DNA of 64,000 nucleotides, from assembly GCA_029224185.1 (NCBI GenBank), contig CM055205.1, forward strand, positions 7,999,688-8,063,687, read 5' to 3'. Position numbers and translations under genes: made by a program. Of this stretch, positions 36,100 through 64,000 are shown piece after piece; position 1 is the stretch's first letter, and each line of letters opens with the position of its first letter. This stretch comes from Karalla daura. Lineage: Eukaryota > Chordata > Actinopteri > Chaetodontiformes > Leiognathidae. Under the pieces are notes generated by a model that saw only the letters and a list, made by a program, of their open reading frames with translations, was not told the origin of the DNA and ran no database searches.

Positions 36100-37360
36100 C
36101 ATCGCTAATCTATAAATTGAATTATTGAGTCCCCCAAAGCTCAAATTTAGATCCACTTCTATTTAACCCCTCTTTTTAACGGATACACGGATGATACACA
36201 GCTTTACACTGATGTGTCTCCAGATGATTGATGCCCTGTATTTAAAACATTAATGACAGAATAGGCAATTTCAGCTTGAGCCGGCCTCACTTTGAAAATA
36301 CACACCTCATAAGTCCACGTCTCCAGAGCTCAGGAGCAAGCAGCTGTGTCCTTCAAGACATATGAGAGTGACCAGTGTCACAAACCAGCACGGTGCTTCG
36401 CAGGATGCATCAAAGTTGTGCTTTGTTGGATTGACCAATTGTACATAACATGACACTCGAGAATTAATTTGCAATAAGGGTGTTTCTAGCAAATTAGTAT
36501 AAAGTCCTCCAGAAAGAAATCACCTCCCCCAGCTTTAAGTTGTGAATGGCTGGAAACTTTTTGCCGCTCAGGCAGGACAAAACCAGTAGTACTGGTTATC
36601 AGTCCTGTAGCACTGAGGAAGAAACTGAGTTAGCAGTTTTGAGTTTTCCTAAAAAAAAGTATCACAAGATTACAACTATTGGAGAATTCAGCTGCTCATT
36701 TGCAGATAAAGAGGGAGCTCACATTTCACCAGTTTTAAAGTCTCTGCATTGGTTGCCTTTATGCTTCAGGGTTAATTTTAAGATTCTTTAATTGTTTGCA
36801 AAGGTAATTAATGGACTTCATCCTTTTCATTTATCAGATTCGCTTTTAACTTATGAGCCCACCAAAACTCACAGGTTTTCAGACAGAGGTCTTTTATTAT
36901 TAGTTAAAACTAAAATTCACAGCTGAGTAGCTTGTTATGATTACGGTCCACAGCTAAATAACAATCTTCCTGAAGACCTGAGAGCAGCTTTGAGTGAGGA
37001 CATTTTTAAAGCTGAAAAAATCTTGAAACATACTATTTCATATTTAGATATGTAGCTTTTATTACATTTTATCCTTTAACTAATTTCTTTCATTTTGTTA
37101 TGAGAAATAAAATGAAACCATGATTTTATTTATGTTTTTATTTATTTATGTTTTGATCCTGTCTCTGGTGCTTTCTCATTGCTCATTACTGACAATAAAA
37201 TAGCATTTCATCTGCATTACTTCATATGTGTGTGTGGGGGTTGGTGGATTTGGGTTTTAGTTATGTATTGTTTTATTGGTTGTTATTATTATGTAAAGCA
37301 CATTGTGCTATATTTCATTATGAGAAAAGTGCTATATAAATAAAGTCTGATTGAATTTAA
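36100..37360 (+). mobile_element. L2-like non-LTR retrotransposon remnant (RT core and 3' end)
   Basis: A degraded reverse transcriptase is readable on the plus strand. Around 36130-36220 there is a PQS.ILGPLLF-type segment followed by TDDTQLY, the catalytic YADD box with the first two residues changed and a stop soon after. About 36720-37060 reads as the C-terminal part (SPVLKSLHWLPL, FKVINGLHP, DSLLTYEPTKTHRF, LPEDLRAAL) with several frameshifts and stops. The tail at 37290-37360 has the 'aaagcacattgtgctat...aaagtgctatataaataaa' form of L2 3' ends. It is clearly inactive. Confidence 0.8.
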
Positions 37361-37424
37361 ATACAATTTTAAAATGGTGAATTAAATTCGCATCTTCACT
37401 TATGACTAATTAAGCATAAGTGGC

Positions 37425-37573
37425 TTAGTTTCTCCACAAATCCAGCTTTCCAGCTCTGAATATGTAGATTGAAAATCTGATTGGGTGGAGCATGAACTCA
37501 GGGTGGGTGACCACCACATCGTTGTTGTGGTCCAGAGTCAGGGTAATTCCATACTGAGCAGCAGAGCTGGTAG
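37425..37573 (-). CDS. Orphan exon-like ORF, family not recognised
   Basis: The minus-strand frame ends in TAA at 37425. A good acceptor (ttttctccacag) opens the candidate exon at 37573, which encodes about 49 residues including QYGITLTLDHNNDVVVTHPE, FMLHPIRFSIYIF and AGKLDLWRN. Codon choice looks like a real gene (CTG, GTG, ACC, AAC rich) while the neighbours are AT-rich. The frame stays open upstream for another 46 codons. I do not recognise the family. It could be the last exon of an unseen gene, a decayed gene fragment, or an exapted transposon piece, since it lies 65 bases past the L2 tail. Confidence 0.35.
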
Positions 37574-38450
37574 CTGTGGAGAAAACTGAACTTCCACGTC
37601 TTCTACGAGATCCAGGTGAGATTCTTTGTTCTTCATACTGTAACATATAATTGCATGTATAGAAATCCTGAAGAGTTACAATTGAATCAACAGAAATGAG
37701 AAATGAGTGCATTTAGTGCATTCAGCAATCATTTTAAAACAGAGGTTTCTGATCAGAAGGGGCTTTGTGTGTCTACAAATAATGTCTGATAAATAAATGT
37801 GTATGCATGAATGCAAGTGACAAATTATCTGATTTAGTGATCATTGTGAAAAAAAATGTATTATGCAGACTGACAAAATTATGGCTGAATAATCCTTGAA
37901 TCCTGCAGCAATGACTCATTGACTTGTTATTGAACATTATTTCTAAAACCTAATGTTCAAAAGCGTTCCTACATTTTACACTGAGGTTACATTTGTTTGG
38001 ATTCATGTTTATTGCCACTGCAGAAATAACAGTGATAACATTATGTCACTGTTACACAGAAGTTCATTTTGTACTTATTGGTGAGTAGTGAGTAAAATCA
38101 TGGCTTGATAGATTAGAACAAAAAATGTCATGTCAAAATCATGTATACTGTTCTGTGTAATACTTGTAATACAGTGTGTGTAATACTTGGTTGTTGAGCA
38201 ACTGTGGTAAAATTATACAAAAAAAATCATGTATCATGTAAACAAAAAATAGACAAGTTATCTTAATTGCCTCATCCCTTTTTTCTCACATTTCCTCCCA
38301 GCAAGTTTGATTCTTTGCGATCCTAATTGTATTATCTAACTCTGTGGGTAACACTTTCTTGTAATTTGTTTAACTGACAGGGCTAATGTACTTATTTGGC
38401 CATAAACTGCAGTGCATATTATGCAATAATCATTTCCTCTTTCCTTGCAG
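37574..38450. other. Upstream region of the receptor gene
   Basis: AT-rich sequence ending in a splice acceptor at 38441-38450. No exon recognised. A 5' exon of the receptor may lie here or further left. Confidence 0.5.
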
Positions 38451-38456
38451 GGATTG

Positions 38457-38471
38457 ATGACTGTCAGCTAA
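38457..38471 (+). promoter_or_regulatory. Very short upstream ORF in the receptor 5' UTR
   Basis: ATG ACT GTC AGC TAA lies seven bases into the exon, 115 bases before the main ATG. If the exon starts at 38451 this uORF would be in the mRNA and could damp translation. Confidence 0.4.
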
Positions 38472-38586
38472 TAAACAGACAACTTACATTTTAGTCGGTT
38501 ATTGGCAAGCAGAAGTCCAGCAGAAAACACCTAAAACGACGTCTTTGCAGCTACCCTCAGACAGGAATCGCCTTCATTGCAGGAAC

Positions 38587-39780
38587 ATGTCCAATTTTGA
38601 CTTTAAGAGACTGGAACTCTTCCAACATCTCTTAAATGGTTGCAGCATTAGCTCACTGTGCAACTCCTCCCACCTGATCTTCCACAACACGAGCATTGAT
38701 GGTGGGTTGGAGATTTCTGACGATGGAGCCCCCTGGTTGAGAATAGTCATCTCTGTGGTGTACTTTATTGTGGCTACAGCCGGGGTGCTGGGGAACCTGT
38801 TGGTGATGTTCCTGTTGCATTCTACTCACACCATCAACACAGGCACCATCAATTTCTTTGTATTCAACCTAGCCCTGTCTCACTTGCTCTTTTCCCTGGC
38901 CTTGCCATTCTGGGCTGTAGACATAGCGTTGGACTACAACTGGCCCTTTGGTTTGGCCACCTGCAAGGCCGTATCCTTACTCACAGGGCTGAATGTCTTT
39001 GCCAGCTGTTTCTTCCTGACAGCTATGAGTTTAACCCGCTACTGCTACGTAGCCACCGCCCTCAAACCCAGTGCGTCACTCTGCAGCAGGTCTTGCTACT
39101 CCCCGGTGGCCACGGCTTTCATCTGGGGTGCGGCACTCATCGCAGCGTTACCCCGAGGTGTGTTTGCGCAGGTGAACCGTGTGGGAGACGGCAACGACAT
39201 GGCGTGCCTGCTTCGTTTCCCAGATGGCACAGCCTGGCTGGGGATCAACCAGCTCCTGAGAATGGTGCTGGGGTTCCTGCTGCCCTATACCATCATCACC
39301 ATCTCCTACCTGCTCTTGCTGCGCTTCCTTTGCCGGCACAAACTGAGAGGCAGCAACTCCAGAAAGAAAGCTGACATTTCAAAGTCCGTGGCGGTGGTGG
39401 TGCTGTCGTTCTGTGCCTGCTGGTTCCCGTACAACATCCTCACACTTTGGAGCATCCTGATCCATTTTGACATCGTTGATATCAGCTCCTCGTTCATCTC
39501 GGCGCAAACATACTTCTTCCCGCTGGCAAACTGCTTGGCTTTCACCAGTAGCTGCTTCAACCCAGTCATCTACTGCCTGGTGAGGAAAGAGTACCGCATG
39601 GCTCTCCATAACGTGCTCTGCAGGCTTATGTTTAAGTTCCCCTATGGCATTAAACCCGAGGCTGGATCAGAACAAGCTGCACAGCTGGCCATCCCGTTAA
39701 ATAACATGTACAGCAAGACGACTGACACGCACAGATATGTACAGCCTTCAGCACTTCCAACAGTAGTGTCCAATCTGTGA
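38587..39780 (+). CDS. rxfp3: Relaxin-3 receptor-like GPCR (RXFP3/RXFP4 group)
   Basis: A 397-residue class A G-protein-coupled receptor in one coding exon. The N terminus carries two N-glycosylation sites (Asn26, Asn34). Helix 1 spans about 52-76 with GNLL, helix 2 about 89-111 with NLALSHLLFSLALPFWA, and then ALDYNWPFG, a hallmark of this group. Cys126 and Cys207 should form the conserved disulphide. TRY (150-152) replaces DRY, as in mammalian RXFP3. Helix 6 has CACWFPYN (276-283) and helix 7 NPVIY (325-329), followed by a short Cys-containing tail. Known members bind relaxin-3 or INSL5 peptides and couple to Gi. The ATG at 38587 has A at -3; the frame extends upstream only from a non-ATG codon. 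The exon probably starts after the acceptor at 38450, leaving a 136-base 5' UTR part. Teleosts have several paralogues and I cannot say which this is; RXFP4-type is also possible. Confidence 0.9.
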   Translation: MSNFDFKRLELFQHLLNGCSISSLCNSSHLIFHNTSIDGGLEISDDGAPWLRIVISVVYFIVATAGVLGNLLVMFLLHSTHTINTGTINFFVFNLALSHLLFSLALPFWAVDIALDYNWPFGLATCKAVSLLTGLNVFASCFFLTAMSLTRYCYVATALKPSASLCSRSCYSPVATAFIWGAALIAALPRGVFAQVNRVGDGNDMACLLRFPDGTAWLGINQLLRMVLGFLLPYTIITISYLLLLRFLCRHKLRGSNSRKKADISKSVAVVVLSFCACWFPYNILTLWSILIHFDIVDISSSFISAQTYFFPLANCLAFTSSCFNPVIYCLVRKEYRMALHNVLCRLMFKFPYGIKPEAGSEQAAQLAIPLNNMYSKTTDTHRYVQPSALPTVVSNL

Positions 39781-40307
39781 AGCCATGGTATGATGATCAA
39801 ATTCTCCACACCTGTACCTTAGTTTACTCTAAATTGAACAAATATACGCACATAACTCATGAGAGTATATTTGTTCTTTTCTAAGGTTGCACAGTATGTT
39901 GACTGCAGATCTGTTGTAAATAAGTTGATCTAATGTGCCAAAGATCTTGTGGCTCTTTGTGTTGTACAGTTTTAGCTGCCTGACTGGTCCAAGATGTCTG
40001 TGTTCTTCAACGTTTTGTCGTTGTTGTACAATTACTATGACATGAATTGCAATGTTTTACATAAAATTAAATGTCTACTATTGTGACTTAAAATAATTAG
40101 TATTGCAGCATTGTATGTCTGGATTGTGTTGATCTTGCTCACGTGTGAACACGTTTTTGCCATAAAAAAAATGCAGTGCCATAACAAGTTAATTCCTAAA
40201 GAAAATGGTTGGCAGTGTATGAAGTTGATCTTGACTCTGTCTTTGTTACCCTCTGATGCTTAAGACACAAACAGCAAACGATATGAGTGTTTCCTGCTTT
40301 ATTGTAG

Positions 40308-40313
40308 AATAAA
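40308..40313 (+). terminator. Candidate polyadenylation signal AATAAA (receptor gene)
   Basis: AATAAA about 0.53 kb past the receptor stop codon, preceded by a T-rich stretch. An AATTAAA variant near 40065 is an alternative. Confidence 0.45.
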
Positions 40314-41461
40314 ATGCTTGGCCCTTATGTCCACAGAAGAAGGCTCTGCATTTCATTTATCAGTAATGGGTGTTAGGATTTATGACTCAGGGTAGGGCTG
40401 GGATTTAGGTTACAGTCAGTCCAAAGCTTGGATTAGGGGTTGAGGTTAGAGTTGGAGATAAGTAAGATTAAGCTAACTTGATTGCTCTGATAAAGGCCTC
40501 AGATATGATTTCAGAACAGAAGCCCAGTGTTATTTTACAACAATAAGCACTTGGGATAAAATGCCTTATTTTTTCCACAGAGCTTCAGCTCCGTTAGTCT
40601 CATGAATCTCTTTATCTAACATGCAACAATTCTGGATCGCATCCCACTAATCACTCATTGTGTAACATAAATATTCTGAAATACTGCCCAAAAATTCCTC
40701 TATGCTATGATCCCGGGACACCACAAGATGGCAGTGCTGACCAATTTAACATGAACATGGTGACACAACCTGTAGAGTTGCCATCATTAACTTCACCTCC
40801 ATCTTTACATCTTAAATGGGTCTTAAAGTAAACAGTAGTTTTGATCAGTTTACACATGACTCACACATACATGTATGCCAGAAAAATCTTAAATTTTCAA
40901 GTAATTGAAATGGGAAAGTGGAATCATAGATCGCTAGTGTAGAGCAGCTGATATCAGACGTGAAGCCAAGCTATACTGTGGGTGGCTGGAGGAGCAAAGT
41001 TTGGTATCTTATACTAGACTAAAAATATCTTTAGTATTTGTGTGAGAAGTGTGAAGGCTACAAGAAGTCAAGTTAATTTATCTGAGAGAGAGGTAACAGA
41101 ACAGGCAGACATAAGGATGGTGTTAGGTTAGGTGCTTGGTAAGGTGTGTTTCTATGGCAACGTAAATGTTAAACTAACAGAAAAATATTGTATATACAAC
41201 TCAACTCTACAGTTGACTTGAATAAAGTTTGGCAGAGTCTACCACTGTATTTGATTTGATTTGTTGTTACAGCCATCTCACGCATTATGTCTTTCCAGCT
41301 AACCCGTGTAAGAGGAAACTATCCCAGCTCACATAAGCCCCCTTTCCATTCACCTGGTTCCAGAGTTGGTTCCAGGCCAGTGCTTAGTTTGACAGACAGC
41401 TAGCTAGCTAGCTAGCACCAGCCCAGAACAAGCTTTGGAACAGTGACCAGCCAATCACAGG

Positions 41462-41462
<1 letters not shown>

Positions 41463-41494
<32 letters not shown>
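41463..41494. repeat. CA microsatellite
   Basis: Sixteen CA units, preceded about 65 bases upstream by 'tagctagctagctagc', a short palindromic tandem of TAGC. Confidence 0.95.
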
Positions 41495-41499
<5 letters not shown>

Positions 41500-44043
41500 A
41501 TTTGAGGATAAAGCAAATGTGATTAACCTTGTAGTTCAGAGGGGGGGGGGGAAATGCTTATATAACTTACTTAAAATAAAAGATTCAGTTCTGGATTTAT
41601 TAGTTTATTTAAATCACTCGGAAAAATCACCTGAAAAATGAATACATTCCCTTTGTTCAAACAAAACAAATCATATCGATCAAGTATACCTACACTAATA
41701 ATAATAATTACAAGCGCAATCATACCTACAATAACTACCATTATAAATAAAACTACCAACATTAAACATCCACCTTACAACATCGGGGGGCTGGAGGGTA
41801 TGGCTTATCCATGGGGCATGGCTTATTTCAAAAGAAATCTCAAGTAAATTAAGGTATTACATCCAGTAGGCCCAATTCAAGTCAGAAATCCCAACCAACT
41901 CTATATTTGTGACACAGTAGATCAATTGTGCAGAATAGTAGCTGCCAAAAATACTTTGTTTCATTCTAAAATGCTATAAATCCACTTTAGAAACATAAAT
42001 ATGTCAATAGATGTTAAATACCCTTATTCAAAATATACATAATATCTCATTTTATTTATTAGGTCCTGCTTTAGCTGCAGCAAAGCGGCAGTTACACTCC
42101 TTTGGGTCAACAAAGGGTTACACATCCTCTAAAATGTTGTGATTCTGTAAACTCAAAGAACTTGTAACTTCAGTAATATTACCCGCCAAGTTTTATTACA
42201 CTCATTTGTCACGATTTTCATTTGGACTGAGAAGCACAAATCCTTTTTTTAATGTAACAAAAAATGATTAAACAAAAGTCAGTAATAATCAGTGTGGATG
42301 ACTAACGCCAGGTACCAACCAAAAATAAAAGCTCAATAGTCGCCTCAGCACAGGCCCCTCATTTCATGTGCTTTTTGAGTTGTGTTAATTCTAATGGCCG
42401 TTCTCCAAAGATTGTTTCAATACTTTTGTGCATTTGGCATATCGGACATATCAAAAGTTCATGTTAGCAAATATCAGTATCTCTGTGTTCCTTCTAACAC
42501 CTGAGAGTCAGACAAATACCTGGAACGCGATCAATCTCATCCTGTAATTAAACGCAGATTTGTATGATTATAGATGCTAACGGCACTTAAATACAACAGG
42601 ACATGCATTAGGAATGTCCGTATGATGGCTAAATTTATATATGAGAAATCTTAAAAGAGCAATGAACAAGCAACTGAAAATCAAGCCTGACACTGAATCT
42701 GGTTCTAAAGAAACTTTTTGTTAGCCACATGGAATAAAGTATCCTCTCAGGTTGTGATATAAAGCAGAATAAGGATCCTTAATTCCAGCAGAGGAGGGAG
42801 ATGAGGGCACGATTCAGAGGTAGCACACTGTACCACTGCAGCTAATACAGAGAGTGTCTCAAGAATACATGGGTATACCCTATACTGTTATGTCTCTATA
42901 AACATTTGTCAGATTATGGATTACAGGTTCTCATAATAAAGTGAAAACAAAAGTGCAGTATAACATTTCAAAATACTGTATTGCAATGCAGGCCAAATAA
43001 ATGAACGCATATTTCAAAAGTCGATTACTTAAAACTGCAATCCAGTATTGTTGAAAGCACCACTGCTGGTTTGGTTACACAAACATGGGCGAGATTTTTC
43101 AGGACTTTCAGGTCTTTGTGTTCCACAGAACATAAATGTGCTATGCTGGGAATTTACACAGCTCTCATCCCATGATCACAGTCACACCATAGCACTATAG
43201 TTTCTGGATTGCAGCATTAAGAGTTAATAATATAAGAATCAGTTTTATTTTTTTTACCAACATTAAGTCCAACATGCCTGAAGGCCTACCCTTTGATTTG
43301 AATACATTTTACATATAAGAATAAATATACATTAAGCTATTTTATACATTTCTGGTAACTTAAACATATAACTTTGTATCATTGATATTTATCTTAAAAG
43401 AAAACGTTTTTAAAGGCAATAGGTTAAGATAAATTATATCAACCATGAAAGTTGTAATATAAATGATTCTGACTAACATACAGAGTTAACCAACACACTG
43501 CTTGTTAATTCATCACCTGACTACAAAAAAATGACATTTAATATACAAAGTTTACAAGGTTTTTTTTTTGTATTGGCATTGTTATTTTTGGGCCCTGTGG
43601 CGCAGACTGTAAGGCAGTCATATCCTATGCACATATACTACATTTCCCTGCTTGAAAAACTCTTTTATTGTTCAGTTGTTTTCACTCTCTCTCCCCCTTT
43701 TGTGAGTCTGCCATTTCGCTTCGTCTCTCTCTGCACTTCCATGTTGTATTATGCAAAAGACTGAATGCCACCCTCTTCTGGAAAGAAACGGAAGAGTCAG
43801 CAGGTTGGATTAAAAAAAGAAGTTGCCTTCTAACCAGAAAGCCAGGTCAACATTTTTTTCTTTTTTGTACATTAGAATAATATCTGACGACAAATCGACT
43901 TACTCGTCCTCGCATTTAAAAAGCACATGCAGAACTGTTGCACATCTATGCTTCAGAAACATTAAACACAACAGATGAGTAAATCACGACTTGCTATAAT
44001 ATGAGTTGTCTCCAGTTGCACATAATGTTTATAATCATAGTTA

Positions 44044-44110
44044 TTAAAATTTATTCATACGGCACTTTTTCAAACCAGTGTTACAAAGTGCTGTGAAACG
44101 CAACTCCAAA
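44044..44110 (-). mobile_element. L2-type 3'-tail remnant (minus)
   Basis: 'tttattcatacggcactttttcaa' followed by 'ttacaaagtgctgtgaaacg' is the reverse complement of an L2-type end (aaagtgct...ataaa). Only the tail is left. Confidence 0.45.
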
Positions 44111-45474
44111 AGGTGGGAAAAAAGGAAATACAGTAATGAGGATGATGACTTCTCAACGATTTCTCAGTCTGATTCGTTTAAATTGAGGCGGTGTCAGTTT
44201 AATCTGAGTTACAAACATTCGCTAGAAGGCCGAGGAAGAGCTGGAGCCATGCTGCTGCGAAATGAGAGCTACAGAAACTACGGCTGTCAGCATCTTTCGG
44301 AAACCTCTGACAGCAAGACTGCTGTTTAAGACAACGTTCAATAGATACTGCGGTGGAGTTTATTTTCCCTAAAATTTGAAGAGGGCATGCCAGTGATTTA
44401 GTACTGCACTTCCACAAGATAACATGAAAACAAGGCTTTCAATCTTACCTCACGGTGGCCACAATGCCAAAATATTATACCCTGTTTGTGTTTTCAGACT
44501 TTTTAAAGTCCCTCTCAAACCACAATCTACAAAACAGTGTAAAAATCAGTGGCGTGTCCCTTTAAATTCAATATCTTATGAGTGGAGCACTTTGTATCAC
44601 TGTTTTGAAACATTCTACCAACTTCTTTATTATGATTAATATTGTTATTACAAAGTGAACAAAACACATTATTATCTCAGATTTTTTTGTAAGATATTTC
44701 TGATAATAAAAATGTTTTGCAGCTTTAAGAAATAGTTCTATACACTGAAAGTCATGAGTTCTGGCTTCACACCGTGTGCCAAGGGGGCAGGGTAACCGAA
44801 GGGAAAATTTTGATTGTACCATACTGTGTGTAAAGCTGTTAAAGTTGAGTCGTATTTTCATTCAGATGGGATGGCTGCATGATAAAAGATGCAAAAAATC
44901 ATAACCACCTTCTCAGTGAAAATGTGTTACTCTACCAGTATCAGATATTAATATAGGTATTTGTTTGGGCCCTGTATTCCGAAGATCATAGATAAATGCA
45001 TTAAGAATACACTTGTTTGTTTCAGGTGTCACCACGAGGGGATTTTGTGCCTTTTAAAAAGCCTTTTTTAGATGTTTTTTTCTGCAGCCAGTGCAATAAG
45101 TGCACTGCTTGTCGCAGGGAAAATCTGAATCCGTCTCCATCCCCAGTGTTTTACACATCTCTTCTCACTTCTTCCATTTAAATAAAGAAACTTGTTCGGT
45201 TCGGTATTGCCATTGTTGTGACATTGGCTTATATTTCAGTCAAAATGTGCACACGATTCACTGCACACGCTTAAACTGATTGTCAAGTTCTGGTTCAGGC
45301 AAAAATTTAAATATGTGCAAAGTATCTTTCTAAGGATGTTGTGAGATGAAGCCTCCAGTGAACCTGCTGGATCCACTGCAGAGCTTTTCTTCATGGGTTT
45401 TTGTTGGAGGTTGTGAACTGGTCTTCTTACACTCGAGTGACCATCATGAGCTCTGGTCACTTTGGAACTGACAG

Positions 45475-62683
<17,209 letters not shown>

Positions 62684-63507
62684 CTGGGGAGGGAGGGAGG
62701 AGAAGAAGGGATTTATTTGCTTTCTGAAACCGGATAATCATTGTTCTTTATTTGTATTGATTGCATCGATCTTAAGGCAAACAACCCAGAGAGGTTTTTA
62801 TATAACGGAAAAAAAAGAGTCACTTGCTGCAATTTACAGTACGATTTTTTGAGACCTGATCCTTTTATAATGAGTTTATGGACACGTTAAGACTTCCAGA
62901 TTTTCAGTCCTGGCATGTGCAGTTTGCTCTGTTGACTGGGCACATGTGACTCATGCTGTGTGTTAGGAAACGTGTCTCCGTTTGTGCTGCTGTCTGAAAA
63001 GCAGCTCTTTCATTTTCTATGCCAGTAATGCCCACTGCTATGGGAGGAAGTGTAAAAATATGCAGACGATTACGCCTGATCGCCGGAAAGTTGCGTCCTC
63101 GCATATCCACTAACAGCGAGTGTCTTGGTGCATAAAAATTTGCTTTTGTGTTGTATCTTGCAGCGTGAGCGCAAACAAAATAGTGAGACAACCCGTGAGA
63201 CAAATCTGCTGACATTTGTTTTACATTGGTTCAGAAGTGTGAGACAAAGTGTAATCTATTCCTCCATCTCTTGTGTTTTAAGGTGTGGGAACAATCCATG
63301 AGAAATGTCACTCTCGCTCACATGGCTTATGAAAATATAATGTGCCGTAATGTCAAGTTTTGAATAAGAATGAAATGAAAATGTGGAGTTCGCCCGCACA
63401 GAAAAGCCAGAGTCGGCCTGGTACATTATTAACACAGGCGGTGATCGCAGAGGGAGACAGAGGGGAGAGAGAGAGAGAGAGACAGAGAGAGAGACAGAGA
63501 GAGAGAG

Positions 63508-63550
<43 letters not shown>

Positions 63551-64000
63551 AGCAGCTTTGAAGAAACACCTGATAATCATGCGGCAAATGAGCGGTGCTA
63601 ATTTAAGGTCAGATTTAATGTTGATGTGAATCATCTCAGTCTGAGGAGCCGCTGCCATCGCGGAGCGAGGCGCCTGAGAAGTGCTCGGCTAAGGCGACTT
63701 GGCAGCAGAGGCAGAGCAGCTGCGTTGGAAAGCTAAGAGTGTGAAGTCGGACGCCGAGGGTTTATACCAAAGTCAGCTTAACACCGCTGAGTGAATTAAG
63801 CGTGTGTGGGCAGAACTTAAAGCAGGCTGTGGAGGCAGCTGTCTGAGGCAGTGGTGGGAGCTGCAGAGCAGCTGTGGTTAGAGGCTGAGACGGTTCCTCT
63901 AACCCCAAAACCATTAAGCTGCTCCCTCCACTTCCATCACTGCCCCCACCTCACAGCCCCCTGGGTTAATATATAATTCATTTTAGTATTTGAACTCGGT
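62684..64000 (-). other. syngap1: syngap1 intron running off the right edge
   Basis: No exon matching the SynGAP N-terminal region was found. A GA-rich microsatellite lies at 63473-63547. The minus-strand ORF near 62904-63215 has no family signature. Confidence 0.6.
63473..63547. repeat. GA/GACA microsatellite (interrupted)
   Basis: GA units are interrupted by CA (gagagacagagagag), over about 75 bases. Confidence 0.95.

Larger units (their letters stand above)
39781..45474. other. Intergenic space between two convergent genes
   Basis: Contains the receptor 3' UTR on the left and probably the syngap1 3' UTR on the right. A CA microsatellite lies at 41463-41494, with L2-tail-like sequence at 44044-44110. 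The rest is AT-rich and no coding exon is recognised. Minus-strand AATAAA candidates are at about 44050 and 44625. Confidence 0.5.

Noticed and set aside
38545..38586. Fourteen extra codons at the start of the receptor ORF
   Set aside because: They begin at TTG, not ATG. The first ATG in this frame (38587) has a good context and gives a normal-length N terminus.
43590..43625. tRNA- or SINE-like phrase 'gccctgtggcgcagactgtaag'
   Set aside because: It resembles an A box only weakly. There is no matching B box or cloverleaf.
62904..63215. Minus-strand ORF of 103 codons as a possible 5' syngap1 exon
   Set aside because: It lacks the basic Ser/Arg-rich character expected before the PH domain and has no convincing donor in phase.

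Overview
The window is nuclear DNA of a bony fish, probably a percomorph teleost. The grounds are: vertebrate genes split by GT-AG introns (some only about 75-150 bp); frequent CA/GA microsatellites; the ATCC-rich interspersed repeat and L2-type LINE tails common in teleosts; and proteins that match vertebrate families but differ from the mammalian versions. Nothing prokaryotic, viral or CRISPR-like was seen.

Left part (1-18.2 kb): no convincing coding exon. It holds microsatellites, four degraded copies of one interspersed repeat, a CpG-richer patch near 0.9-1.5 kb, a likely conserved regulatory block near 9.5-9.9 kb with a perfect PBX-MEIS composite site, and a strongly foldable 80-base segment at 16.2 kb. 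The last 2 kb are probably 3' UTR and flank of the next gene.

18.25-23.24 kb, minus strand: a ZNF516-family zinc-finger gene. Four coding exons were rebuilt by splice sites and reading phase into a 902-residue protein. Its terminal exon has a second, near-identical copy upstream of the start codon, at 23.66-23.71 kb, inside a roughly 280-bp duplicated block. The C-terminal zinc finger known from mammalian ZNF516 is absent. A CpG-rich, GGCAGC-repetitive block with a good minus-strand splice donor at 32.65 kb is the best candidate for the promoter and non-coding first exon.

36.1-37.6 kb: an L2-like LINE remnant, then an orphan minus-strand exon-like ORF of unknown family. 38.45-39.78 kb, plus strand: a relaxin-3 receptor-like GPCR (RXFP3/RXFP4 group) with its whole coding sequence in one exon.

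45.5-62.7 kb, minus strand and running off the right edge: syngap1, a synaptic Ras/Rap GTPase-activating protein. Fifteen well-supported exons plus one tentative terminal exon encode part of the PH domain, C2, RasGAP, the disordered region and the C-terminal coiled coil. The receptor and syngap1 are convergent; znf516 and the receptor are divergent. These three genes do not form a known pathway. Their proximity is a matter of gene order, and as far as I recall it differs from human, where the counterparts lie on different chromosomes.
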